Positions 10,321 to 21,982 of a stretch of 64,000 bases of DNA are shown here, one piece after another. The notes under the pieces were generated by a model. That model was not told the DNA's origin, made no database searches, and saw only the letters and a program-made list of their open reading frames with translations. Position 1 is the stretch's first letter; every line of letters starts with the position of its first letter. Made by a program: the position numbers and the translations under genes. The DNA lies in NCBI RefSeq assembly GCF_001949145.1, contig NW_019091669.1:110741-174740 (forward strand), read 5' to 3'. This stretch comes from Acanthaster planci (taxonomy: Eukaryota; Echinodermata; Asteroidea; Valvatida; Acanthasteridae).

Positions 10321-13300
10321 ATGCAGACGACTGTGTGTTATCTGTTTGTCATCTGTGCCGCCTTTGGTAAGACAACATCTTTAAACATACCAGGGACAAA
10401 CGTTATTTTTTGTATTATATTAGAAGCAACAAGATTTAGGTTTGAAGATTTAGGTCGATTACTGGCATGGGTGTGCAGGGCAAAAGGAATTCATCAGACA
10501 GCTGCGTTGGTAAAGAAATAAATCAAAACAAGTTCCTGCTTTTCGAGCCAGTTGGGGAGAGCTTCAGATAATATGGCAATCTGAGAGATGCGGAGCGAAA
10601 AAAATAACCCATTAGCGTGAAAATGTCAATGCTAAACCCACCCTGACGAATCACACGTTGGCAGTCCAGAAGCACAGTGCTTGGTGGGAATGGTGTGGCT
10701 GTGGTGATATATGTATGAATCAGTAGACACTAATCTCGCTGTTTCATGTGTACAGAATACAAACACCTTTTTACCTTAACAAAACGGACTTTTCGGTCCA
10801 TCTTTCAGCCGTGTACAGATTCAACCTCCCTCCCCCCAGAAACTAAGATTGTTTATTGGGTTTTCGTACAAAGTGTCTAAATTGACTCATTGTAAATGTT
10901 ATTAAAAAATTAATGTCCCGCAGGCTTAGCATGAAAAAAAAAATCATTTCAGCGGTATCAAAAAGGGGCGCTTTATCGGTACCTGGTAGACTGCCGGACA
11001 AAGAGGTTCCCGATACAAAGCTAACAATGCAAACGCCACCCTCATTGCTAAAGAGATGATTTAACAGCTTATTTGTCTTGCCATCTTATGGTCACGTGGG
11101 TATTTAGCCAGGCTCTGTGTGCTGTTGGGAAAAGTAGAATTTACATCCCGTCAGTGTTCAGCTTTACATATTAGGCTAGAATGACGACACAGTAAGGCAA
11201 CATTGCCACACAAGCTCTTTCCCCTGGTTCATTTTACATGACAATTGCATTTACTTAACGAACGTTTTCGAGACGAGTGAATTCGGCTTAAACTTTGATT
11301 TCGCTGGTTCCAGCCATTTGGAAGCAGTGTTCGAAACTACATGCTCAAGCCATGAACCAGCGAAACCCAAATCTCTGCCGAATCCACTCGTTTCGGAAAC
11401 GCTCTATGTCGGATATGATGTGAGCCACCACATCAGCCGTACACAATGCAGGGAGTGGGGATGGTGAAGGCACATTAACCTACAGGAATACAAAGAGGCA
11501 AAGGCGAACCACGGCCTTGTGTGTTCCTGTATTTTTAATGAACCTGGATGCAAGTGTCATGGTTCTCCTAAACGATAGTAGCAATGGAATTTAAAAAAAA
11601 ATAAAATCCACACAAAATTGCACATTTTGTACACAGTCATTTTCAGTGTTTGTTTCACTTGTGTAGAGGGTGTTCTGCTACCTTTTGGTTCTTATGCTGA
11701 TGAGCAATTTCATTTTTCATGAACAAACTTGTTATGTCACGCTCAAAAGAAAACCAATTGGCTTGTGCATAAAACTTGTGTATGCCTATTCTTAAAAAAA
11801 AATTGCTAAGCAACATTTTCTCTTTTTATGATTCATTGCTAATGTACACAGCATAAGCAAACAAGGAAGCAACCGTTTCTCAGATTTTCTCAAAATTTCA
11901 ACGGATAAACGTAGTCATGCACTAAATCACACCTTCCCTAGACGACATTATAGCAACAGTGCCCTCAGTTGTTAAAAAAAGCATGGATCATTACATAAGT
12001 CTAAAAACTTCACTCTCCAATGCATGTAGTCTCATGGGAATGTCAAAAGTTTCATACATTAAGCAGACTACAAATTTGTAAGAAAGATATGACCAACAAA
12101 AACTCATAGCAGCTGTACTTTAAAATGTAGAGGCAAGTGCCTGCATGACCATGGAGGAAGGAACCTCTGTAAAACTTGCGTGGCTACCAAAAATACGCGA
12201 ATAGTTACATGAAATAAACATTAAGTCTGTAATTACCTCAGGAAATAATGGAGATGCATCACTCGTGAGTACGGGAAGAAAGGCAAGCGTTATTGACTTA
12301 GACTCTGTTGTAGCGTGTACTGACGGGATCATTGCAGGGAACACTGCGTTCCTAAATTATGTTAACAAGTTCATACAGAAGACCTGCTTCCATGAACTGA
12401 GGAATGTGTGTAATGTCAAACCAGAATTCTTTCTCCTTTCAGGGTCGGAGGAACTTTGAATTCGAGTAAACAATTGTTCCTTCCCTTGTACTGTGTACAC
12501 GTAACAGAGAACTACACATAAAAAGTGTCTAAATTCATTTATATTTATTTATTAACTAACTGCGCATTTAGCGCCAATTATAGGATGAAGTGATAATTAA
12601 GGCAAGGAAGAAAAGTTCACTTTTCGAGGTGAGAAGAAAAACCCTGGATAAACATTCCAGGAAAACTCCACAGAATCAGGCAGCGACTGGTAAACCCAAC
12701 CCACATGCTGACCTAGTTGGGATTCGAATTCTGGCTGGCAGACTCTAAAGACACCGTATGTGTGTTCAAGAGGTCGTCACGAACAAACTGCGAGTAAAAG
12801 AACTGGGACGGGTGGTGATTAATTAATTAAGGAGGAGTAGTAGTAAATAGGAGTAAATAGAATCAAGAAAGCCATACAAATGGACTCTCGGGGAATGGTA
12901 GTTGTCCGAAATCACCGCGCAGACATAAAAGTAACCACAAATTCTTGGAAACTCAGGCTGATCTGGGAATAAACAAAAGGAGAAAGGTGCCTTCAGGATT
13001 TAGACCGGCTATGTTTTACATTTGTGAAATAAATATACGTTGTGGAAAAGACGTTTTAACACGAGATTTTCTTGATAACCCATAATGGGGTCAGCTACGT
13101 CATGTCTAAAATCCACCAGACGTGTTTGGTCCCCTCGACAGTAAAGAAAGGAAATGGAGGTGTCGATAGGTATCTCCAAATACCAGATATTTGTACTGGA
13201 TATGTTTTTTTCACAGAAACTTTGCATGTCGTGTAAACCCTAGCCCATGTCATTTTACATGAGTGAAGTAATATTGAGAATGAAAAGCAAGTTCTATTGC

Positions 13301-16300
13301 GGCCTCAAACTTCGAATCGAAAGTGACACAGGTGCTGTTTCAAGGCCTTTCGGAATACAGCATAAAGGTCGCCTGGTAGATTAGGATATGAATTGTGACA
13401 CACAGTGCTTTCGCGGTCCCCATGTTCATGAGTCTGAAGCTTGGCGCCAATAGTATAGGGCTGTGAAAGGGAAGTACAAGGCCGATTGTTGAAGGTGAAT
13501 ACACCATGATGAATGATGGAACGCTTGTATGACAAATTGACAATGTCTGATATATTTTACGGTGCATTCCATTAAAGTCCTGAAATGAGTTTAACGTGAT
13601 CAAATCTCGAAATTATCATTGAACTTGGCCTTGTTTTGCTGTTGGGATCTCTTTTCCCCAAATCAGTTTTGCATTCCCAATGCCACACTTTTTACAAACC
13701 CATTTTGATTTGCAATAGGTATGTGTGGTTTGTTTCCTGGGAGAGGACAAAGCACTTTTCACTTTCCGCGGGTGGCGGTCTTTCGGGGGGGGCACTCACG
13801 GGTAAGGAACTTACGAACCATTAGGGCGCCCTTATTAAATTCTATGGTTCTCATTTCTTTTACCACTTGAGATAAGGTCGGTTGGTCGAAAAAAAATCCT
13901 TAAAAAAATGTCCAAGATGCTGGTGTAGCGCTATGCACGGACATCAGTGGGCCACAGAAAGGTGCGGTATACCGAATGTTTACGCGAACGCCGACCGCGC
14001 TGTTGGTCGTTTGCGAAATCGTAAGTTTTCAGGGCTTTTGTTTTCAAAGGTCGTGCTGGCAAATTTTTTTCCCTTCAGTTTTTTTTGAGTTTAGGTCTTT
14101 TTAGCATGGTCGGTGGGAAAAAAAGTGTTTTTTTTCCGAGATAGGGAGCCCAAAATAGGGTCGGTCGGAAATGAGAACCATAGAATATAAAAAGGGTGCC
14201 CTTATCATTGAAAGTGGTTTAAATTCAAGTAGTTTTTTAGCAAATTGGCTTAATTCATCCTCTTTTCATTTCTTCCGTGTTAGATTTTTCCCCGTTTAGG
14301 GAGAAAGCGCTGCCTTGCCTTCCATGCATACCCCCTTGAGCTACGCCCATGATTAATGTAGCAGGGCCAGTGAACACAGGATGCACGTTGGTTGTAAATT
14401 CATGTCTTATTCGTGCAGGGTGGTGTGCGGCTCTAGACTGCTATTCTTGCTTATTGGCATCCGGGTGTGGAGACCCGTTTGACCCAGCCAGCGCCACAAC
14501 CAAGACATGTTCTAATGGGAGTGTCTGCTCGGTAAGTTGTCAGACTGTGTGTGATCAGTTTGTGCCGGAAGGTGGGTGGATGGGGATTTGCGGGGGGTAT
14601 GACTTGCCCTGCCATGAAAATTTGAAAAGCGGCGGGGGGGGGATGTTCATGATACAGATGTACGTCTGTAACATGTATTCCATTCATGCAGAATCTTACA
14701 TCAAAACGGCATATTGGTGACTTTTTATTGTTTTCCCTTTTGGGGGATATTGAATACAATTTAGTCACAATCCCCTTTCATTTTTTGCTCACCTCAAAAA
14801 CTGGGTGATGAATCAATAGCCCATTCCCTCAGAATGTGTGGGTGGGATATACCCCACACCCCACGTGATTTACACCTATGGTGAGAATTAGTTAGCTGCG
14901 GCTAGAATTCAAGCACAAGATTATAATGGTAACGGCTGCAGTTAGTTCCCACAGATTTGTGTGTCATTCCAAGCCGCGGCAAAAGGATTCAGGTGCAGCT
15001 AAATACTGACACCGAATTTCGAAATCCTTCCTCCCCAGTAGGCCTACCTTTGTGCCCTATTTAAGCTAATGTTTTTAAGTTATGCCAGCACAAACTCTTC
15101 ACATTAGCAAGTGAGATCCTAGACAGAAAACCTAAATGATATGTCAAGTTTAGCACATGTGCGTGCTTTCCTGTTCTTTTGTCATTCGCTTCTTTGTAAA
15201 AACAAGTAAACGAGAAACCTTTCTGAGAAATGCAGCCGGTGGAGATATTAAAAGTTGCACAGTTTCAAGAGCAGACCTCCATATTTCACAGCGTCTTTCC
15301 AGAAAGACATGGTACATGTCCAGGACAGAAAAATATGCTTCTCTTGTAGTCGATATTGAAGATGGAGTGTATGATTGTGAACCTTTCTGTTTTGAAGTGG
15401 GATCTCGTGGGTGAATAACTAAACAGAATAGAAATAGTGTTGGTGCTCTTTTTAAGACTTGCCTAAAATTGCCTTTCATCGTGTAAACGTTTTGTTTACA
15501 ACACTTTAGTGCGTGTATGATGACCTTTTTTTTCTTCAGTAAATTACGGTCATCATCATGCTTTTGATATTGAAATTTTCATTGTTAAAATCCAATTTTA
15601 ATGCCATGTTTAACTTCATAAATGAATACTTTATTGTACAGACGTACTTGTTTAAATTGTTCTAATTTTTTGGTTTGTCTTGTTCGTAATTGTCTGATCC
15701 TGATGACTTGCATTATTGGCCTTGTAATGTTCTGCTCATACAGACAATATCCTAGGCTTAAGTGTAATTTCAATCTTAATAACGTTTGATTCGATCTGAG
15801 AAAAATGTGCTTTTAATCTTTTAAGCCTACTGAATTACTATTTGATTCCACATTCAGTTAACTGTCACAGCAGAACAAGATCAAGATTGAACGAGGGAGT
15901 AAGCAGGTTCATTGAGTGAAATGATACGATTATCCGTGTTTCTCATAATAAATGTTAATTTGATTTTGAATCGAACTCGAAATTCGTAAATGAAAGCAAT
16001 ACCTGTGAAAAAGGCAGCACAAAGGACAGCCCCCAAGAGGCAGACACACAAGTACCTACTGCTCAACTATTTCAACTAGATAAAGAACATGTTATCCTTA
16101 TTTCTAATGTTATCCTCAATTACAAAAATCTTCTGCAGGCCAAAGTATACGTTCTGGCGGGAACAACCTGTACAGCCGCGATTGCGTGGAAGCCGATAGT
16201 TGTTCGCCAGGTTGCCTAGCTACTGCTGAAGGGATGATATGCAGTTACTGCTGTGACGATGAGGACCTTTGCAACCGCAAAGCCATCGCAGACGAAATTG

Positions 16301-17402
16301 CCAGCATCCTCCACTGCTATTTTTGTGCATACAGTTCGGACCCCTCATCTGCGAACGTAAGCTCTCCAGGGTGCAACGATCCTTTCGACCCGACTGATAC
16401 CAGGGTGCTTCAGCTGCCTTGCCCTGACGGAAAGTGCGGGGTGAGTGAAGAAAATCCTAAATCTGCTTTTAAATTCGTTGATACTAATCATGAAATAGAG
16501 ATAACTCTAAAGTTTGTCCTCTATTTTGACATTATGCAGTTTATAATCTAACCCTTGACATCCACAGTTTTGTAAACATGAATTTTTTTTTTTATTTTTC
16601 GGATCCTCAGCGGATAGCTTTGGTGAACAATGAACAATTCTTGATATTCCCCATGCTATTTTGTAATCAACTAAAAATCTGTTGCTTACTTTTCCATCCT
16701 GAATATTCGAATTAATACAAGCATATGCTGACATCCAGCGAGCCCGTTTTTGTGAAGAAACTTTGTTCATAATTAAAATCTCAGAGAAGTACTATAATAA
16801 CAGAATTCAAGCTGGAAACTCACTCAGTATAAGGTGGGGATGCATATCAGGCTGGTTCTGTTTTTCGTATTTAGCTGCTGATTGGGAAATAGGGTAAATC
16901 TAAACAAAACAAGCCGGTCCTCTGCAAGCGCAGGAAAAACATTCCTTCCATTACTAGTGGGTATTGAGGAATCATTTGTTTTCCCCATATTCCGTTCGAC
17001 ATTACTGTCAAGCATTTAGTTTCTGCTGTTGGTGATGAGCCTTGATACATTTTTATTCCACTCTATTGGGCCGAGAACCGTTAACAGTTTTCCTTCCAAT
17101 GGTGGAAAGGTTTATGCGATGAAACGCATTGTTTTTTTCTTTTCTGGAAGGTTATAAACACCACATTTGGTGGACACACTGCCATAAACAGGCTCTGCTT
17201 CCCCAACGCCCAGGGGGGATGCACCCCCGGCTGTGACGACGCCTCTATCAACTGCAACACCTGCTGCTCTACCAACCTGTGTAACGGAGGGAGCGAGGGT
17301 GGCGTGGCGACCACACCTAGTGCAGCGCCGTCTCTAGAGCACTTCTCCCTCTTGCGTATAGTGCTGATCGGGGCTGGTCTGTGCATGGTTGTCCTGCTTT
17401 AG
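10321..17402 (+). CDS. Two-domain Ly6/uPAR (quiver-like) GPI-anchored protein, four recognised exons
   Basis: Exon 1 (10321-10366) encodes a start Met and hydrophobic signal peptide and ends at GTAAGA. Exon 2 (from 14419 after TTCGTGCAG) starts Ly6 domain 1: LDCYSCLLASGCGDPFDP. Exon 3 (16139-16440, acceptor TTCTGCAG, donor GTGAGT) finishes domain 1 with CSYCCDDEDLCN and starts domain 2: CYFCAYSS...GCNDPFDP. Exon 4 (17151-17402) ends domain 2 with TCCSTNLCN, then a small-residue site and a hydrophobic C terminus typical of GPI-anchor signals, then TAG. The CC-x-x-[DN]-x-CN ending and the CYxC...C.DPF start are hallmarks of three-finger/quiver family proteins, which are extracellular and membrane-tethered. 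The exon 2 end is uncertain: the strong donor at 14532 leaves the wrong phase for exon 3, while a GTGGGT donor at 14572 joins in frame but adds 13 residues with two extra Cys; a missed small exon is the alternative. Otherwise the gene looks intact. Confidence 0.75.
11262..11402. repeat. Long imperfect hairpin in Ly6 intron 1
   Basis: Two arms of about 50 bases (11262-11315 and 11349-11402) are near reverse complements around a loop of roughly 33 bases. Matching stretches include ACGAGTGAATTCGGC with GCCGAATCCACTCGT, and TTTCGCTGGTTC with GAACCAGCGAAA. It could be a very short foldback element or a transcribed hairpin. Confidence 0.6.
12541..12760 (+). repeat. Degenerate SINE-like interspersed repeat
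   Basis: The stretch carries phrases such as GGCAGCGACTGGTAAACCCA and CCACATGCTGACC followed by a GATTCGAATTCTGG box that resembles a tRNA-derived B box. I recall similar phrases in dispersed repeats of marine invertebrates. It lies in Ly6 intron 1. Limits are approximate. Confidence 0.35.
13824..14201. mobile_element. Harbinger-like MITE
   Basis: A 378-bp element with 34-bp terminal inverted repeats that differ at about three positions. The left end (13824-13857) starts GGGCGCCCTTATTAAATTCT and the right end (14168-14201) is its reverse complement, ending AAAAAGGGTGCCC. The trinucleotide TTA flanks both ends (13821-13823 and 14202-14204). A three-base TWA target and GGG termini fit the PIF/Harbinger superfamily; that assignment is inference. 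It has no transposase and sits in Ly6 intron 1. Confidence 0.8.
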
Positions 17403-17468
17403 ATATGACCTGTGGCACATTTTTACGACCGGTGTATGCAAAGGCGTTTATCTACACAGAATACCTTT

Positions 17469-17474
17469 AATAAA
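17469..17474 (+). terminator. AATAAA polyadenylation signal of the Ly6 gene
   Basis: AATAAA lies about 67 bases after the stop codon at 17400-17402, a normal place for a short 3' UTR. Confidence 0.6.
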
Positions 17475-20400
17475 GGACTTAGTGTACCGGTACAGGAAAC
17501 CTATTCAAGGCGACATACTTTAAAGCTCTGTAGAAAAGGTTGAAGCTTTTAGGACTCATGGAGCTCACATACACAGAATAATGGCTTATTCATCTCTCAT
17601 TATAAATTGCTACAATGCTTCGCTTTGCCTCTAGTTTACATTTCGGTGGTATTTAATGACCAGCAATGAAGTTTGGACACCTTTAGAACCGAGACAACTT
17701 CTAACAGTTGCTGTGATTATCGAAGCTGATATATATTCTACGTCAAAGAATTTTGGCTTTATGTTAGAGGAGCTATTTTAGAAGCAAAAATCTTTGTAAT
17801 AATCCGGATAGAAGTCATCGTGGAACATGAAATTAAGTGGAATCCACAGATTACAAGCTTTTAAAACAATTATTACTTTATTAAGTTTTCGTTTTGTATT
17901 GCTACAATGCTTTTGTCTCTTCTTGACATTGTGAATAATTGACAAGAGTCATTCATTTAATGACCAGCGACGAAGTTAGGACACTTGGAAACCAAGGAAA
18001 CTTCCATTGCTGTGATTACTTTAGTTTAGGTGAAACATATTTACCCTAATAGAATTTTGGCTTTATTTATAGATTTCAGGAGCACAGGATCTCGTAACAA
18101 TGAGGATGGAATGTATCGTGAAACTTGAGAATTAAATTAAGTGGAACACATAGGAAGAATTATTACAACTGAGCCATGCAGCCACCAAGACTTCTAAAGA
18201 CGCATGAAACCATTGCAAGGGCGAATCCATTTTTTTCGGGGAGGGGGGGGAAATTGCTAGGTTACTGGTTAGATCTGACTTGCACATAAAATATTCTTAA
18301 ATGAAGAGAATCTTAAACAGATTATTCTTATCACTCAGAAATTCTTTCAGACGCTCAGTCAGTAATGATATAGTATCGACTATTGATTCATTATGCGTGG
18401 GTTACTACATTTAAATGTGATCAGCGCCAATGTGGTAATGCTGGATTGTTCTGTGACAGGAGCAAATGTTCTTTAACCAGTGAACAAAATGACTAATCTC
18501 GTTTAATTAAAGTGGCATATGTGAAGCCTCTTCATTCTAATGCTAGTTGAAAGGTTACCCCTTAAGTAATTCTTACATCCATTCTCATGTTACCTTTTGT
18601 TTCTTACGGTAAACCTAATATTTTTTAGTACGTGGGCTTTTTCTTTAGTGATTCGTTTTTACAATGAAACCGAAATTGAATTGAATTGCTCAAAAGCATC
18701 TCATAATCCGTATGAACATTGCTTAGTTAAACAGCAAAATAGCAACAGTCTTTGCATAGCAAAATTACCCAGTTAACACATACTGTATTTGGGGAAACTA
18801 CAAAAGATTTCTTTTTATATAATGCATTTTATTGAAACAATGTTCCCAGGAAAGTATATATTAACACACACGCCATATAGTATACGTTACACATGACGTG
18901 TCACGTAGACGCGTTCCTGCAACATCCCCACCTTTCACCCACAATGCACCGCGGTAAACACTGCATTACGTCATTATGTTGTAAGTCTATAGTTGGGACA
19001 GATTCAAATGCAATGCACCTGTTGCGCTGTTTCGAACATTAATACCCAAATTAACGTAAAGCACAGATGGTATGGAAACCTGGTGGATTAACAAAGGGAG
19101 GGGGGTACAGTCGACCGCTTCAAGCTGTCATGCCTGTGATTCCATTCATTGATCCGGTTTTCGGGTCGACCAAGCATGTCCCTTATGTTAACTGTGGTAA
19201 ATTGCTCGATTTCTGAAATTTGCATTTTGATCGTGGATAGACTGCGACAGCATGACAACTCGCACAGTACTACGTCGAACCGCAACACGCTGCACCAGAA
19301 CTGTCATACACATTGAATCAGCAAACTGCCATTCATAGAGGTTTATATTCGTTTAGTGGTCCGTGCCTGTCGGGTAGGAAGACCGGTCTTCCGACTTGAT
19401 TTGCTAACTGTTATATGAAATGGGGGTGAGAACCAGACGAGTGAAACGTAGATTTATTCTATAGAATGAATAATGCAATCCACGTGATCAACAATCCGAC
19501 AATCAGATTACGCGGATTGTGCGGGTATTGATAAATCAGGCAATTGACGAGGAGTGCAGTTTTTTTGCCACGTCGTTAGTTAGGGATGGTGTCAAGTTCT
19601 TCTTTCCGTGTACCTCGATAGCCAGATCTGGATCAGAATACCTCAAAATCTGTCAAGCTAACAAAAAACAAAACAAACGGTAGCCTACCATCTCCCTAAA
19701 GAAATTCATTTGGGCTGAGCACTTTTCACATATTGCATTAGTCTTATTGTTGATTTTCTTCATGTTATTTAATAGCATTCATTAATACTTGAGCAATTTC
19801 CCAATTGCTATTAGTCAAAACATGGAGGAGGGACACAGAAGGCGTTACAACTCTGGCACATCGAAGTGCTCAATGATCATCGCCGCCCGGTCAGACGAAC
19901 AACAGTAAACATTCAAAAATGCCTGATTACTGCCTGCAGCTTAGCCGGACAAGTGGGGCCAGTAATATCTTAGCAATATTTGTTGTGTTTTCTTTGCAAT
20001 TTATTACAACTTATCGCAGTACCCAGGAAATTAAAAGAAAAAATGTCTAGTAATAACATTAGATTTATTTTTGCCGTTGTGAAATTTTTTTTTACAGATT
20101 TTGATGCCCTTTTCCATTATCTGTGCATATGATTGTAATTTTAGTTTGTCACTCTAAAACATCAGTTTTCAAAGTCTTTGTACGAGTGTGGCTAAGACTG
20201 GTCAATAACACGTTAACCACCACAGGACATTTAAGTTCATGGAAAACAAAATGCGCTGTTTCATCACAAGGTCGTGAGATCTCATAAAATACTTTTTTGT
20301 GAACATTCCGAAATAAAAAGGATTCAAATAAAACTCAAAATCTTTCAAACAACTTAATTTCCAAAAGAAGTTCAGAAGAAAGCGTTAGATAAGGGCAATA

Positions 20401-21982
20401 ACTGCACATGAAACACTTCGGGTACACAGCCTAATTAAAGCAAATGCGCAAGCATTAAAATTGACAGATCACACGAAGCACAAACGATGGCCTGAATATT
20501 CAACTTCCATTCCTGCTGTACACAACGTTTTTAGGATGCAGATTACCACGAAAAATTGATCATGATTGTTCGATGATCATGGGGTACAAAGCGGGCTAAT
20601 CGTTGTGAAACAGATGGTGCGAAGCAAGCATCCGCAGCGCTATGGCTATGGACACATTGGGCATGCCTGAAAGCGGTAATTGGCCAGATGTTATAGCCCG
20701 GGCAGTTCAATTTCGAAATCCTGTGCCCTTCCTCCATGGTCAAAACGCGTCACGTGACCGCAAAACATTTGATAATGCACGCTGCGTGAAAACACACTGG
20801 CACCTAGATACAAAACAGATTAAACCATTCCTATTGGAACTCGCCACGGGATGCACCGAATCCATATAAGGAGATTCTTATGAGCTACTTGTACAAGGAA
20901 AATACAAGAAAATGGACAGGGGTGTTCAGGAAAATGAAAGTAAGATTCTTGAACAAATTCCTTACCGTTCAGTGATTTCTTTTGATTCTGACTGAATTTT
21001 GACTGAAACGGGATTTATTATTGGGAATAATTATGTGCTTGCTCAGTCTTTCCCTCGCCCCATGGCTCGCGCAATATCTGCGGATCGCGTCCTTTCTCTT
21101 GAGCTGGTCTTAGAAGGTATTCAGAAAGCCCGATGACTATTGCAATCTCTGTGGCATATTATGACTTGGTTCTAGTGCAAGTGCCGTGGGTGTCATAGTT
21201 TAATTAAAGAGAAGAGAGTTAAACCTAAGGGAAGCTGAAGGCTTACGAATGCATTTCATGCTAATTAAATTCAAATTACTTCATGCAACCGTAAAAGTTT
21301 CAAACAGAATGCAATCCAGCCATATTGAAAGGGTGTGACATGAATTACGTTTGAGCAAAAACCCAACACCCAAGTCAAGCAACCCACGCAAAAAACCAAG
21401 AGTCGTGAGAATACAAACACAACGGTTCAGGGGCAGCAGTTCTTTGAATAAACAAGATCCACACTATCCCTTACTCAACCCACATGAAAAGCTTTAAATT
21501 CTTTGCGTCAGTGAAGTTAACCAACCGTTGAGGCTGACTCACTTGTACCTTTGTCTTCACACTGCAGTACTACATGGGCATAAACACTGTCAGATGAATA
21601 ACCGTCACACAAACCTACGTAGAAAATTAGAGGTCAATGATACCACAATGGTAGGATATACAAATGAATACTATTGCTCAGAATAAGGGAAAATCCTTTC
21701 ACAAGACCGTGGGAACGGAACGAGAATGACTGGCTAGCTTTGAAGAGCGTTGCATGCTTGTAGTGTATTGCACGTGCGCCCAAGACAGTTGGTGTCCACG
21801 TTACTGTGGTAATACAGAAAGCAATCACACACAAAAAGTGCATGTGGAAAAAGTGGATTCATAGGGGAAAGTTAGAAAAAAGGAGATAATCTCTTCGACT
21901 TCATATCTGGGGGAACTTGTCGGAGAGTTATAACACAGCGCCCGCCGGAGCACTGTCCTCACGCTCAGCACGCTGAATCGAG
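17475..21982. other. Gene-free intergenic region before the Ig array
   Basis: I find no supported gene here. Small open frames (for example around 19088-19288 and 20543-20869) lack motifs and overlap each other on opposite strands. The right end would hold the promoter of Ig1, without a clear TATA box. Confidence 0.5.

Noticed and set aside
15150-15479. Overlapping open frames on both strands (85 and 109 codons) in the third Ly6 intron region
   Set aside because: No domain or splice context; the two frames shadow each other. Possibly an old repeat, but nothing supports a gene.
20543-20869. Open frames on both strands
   Set aside because: No recognisable motif, no signal peptide, no neighbour that would support a gene.
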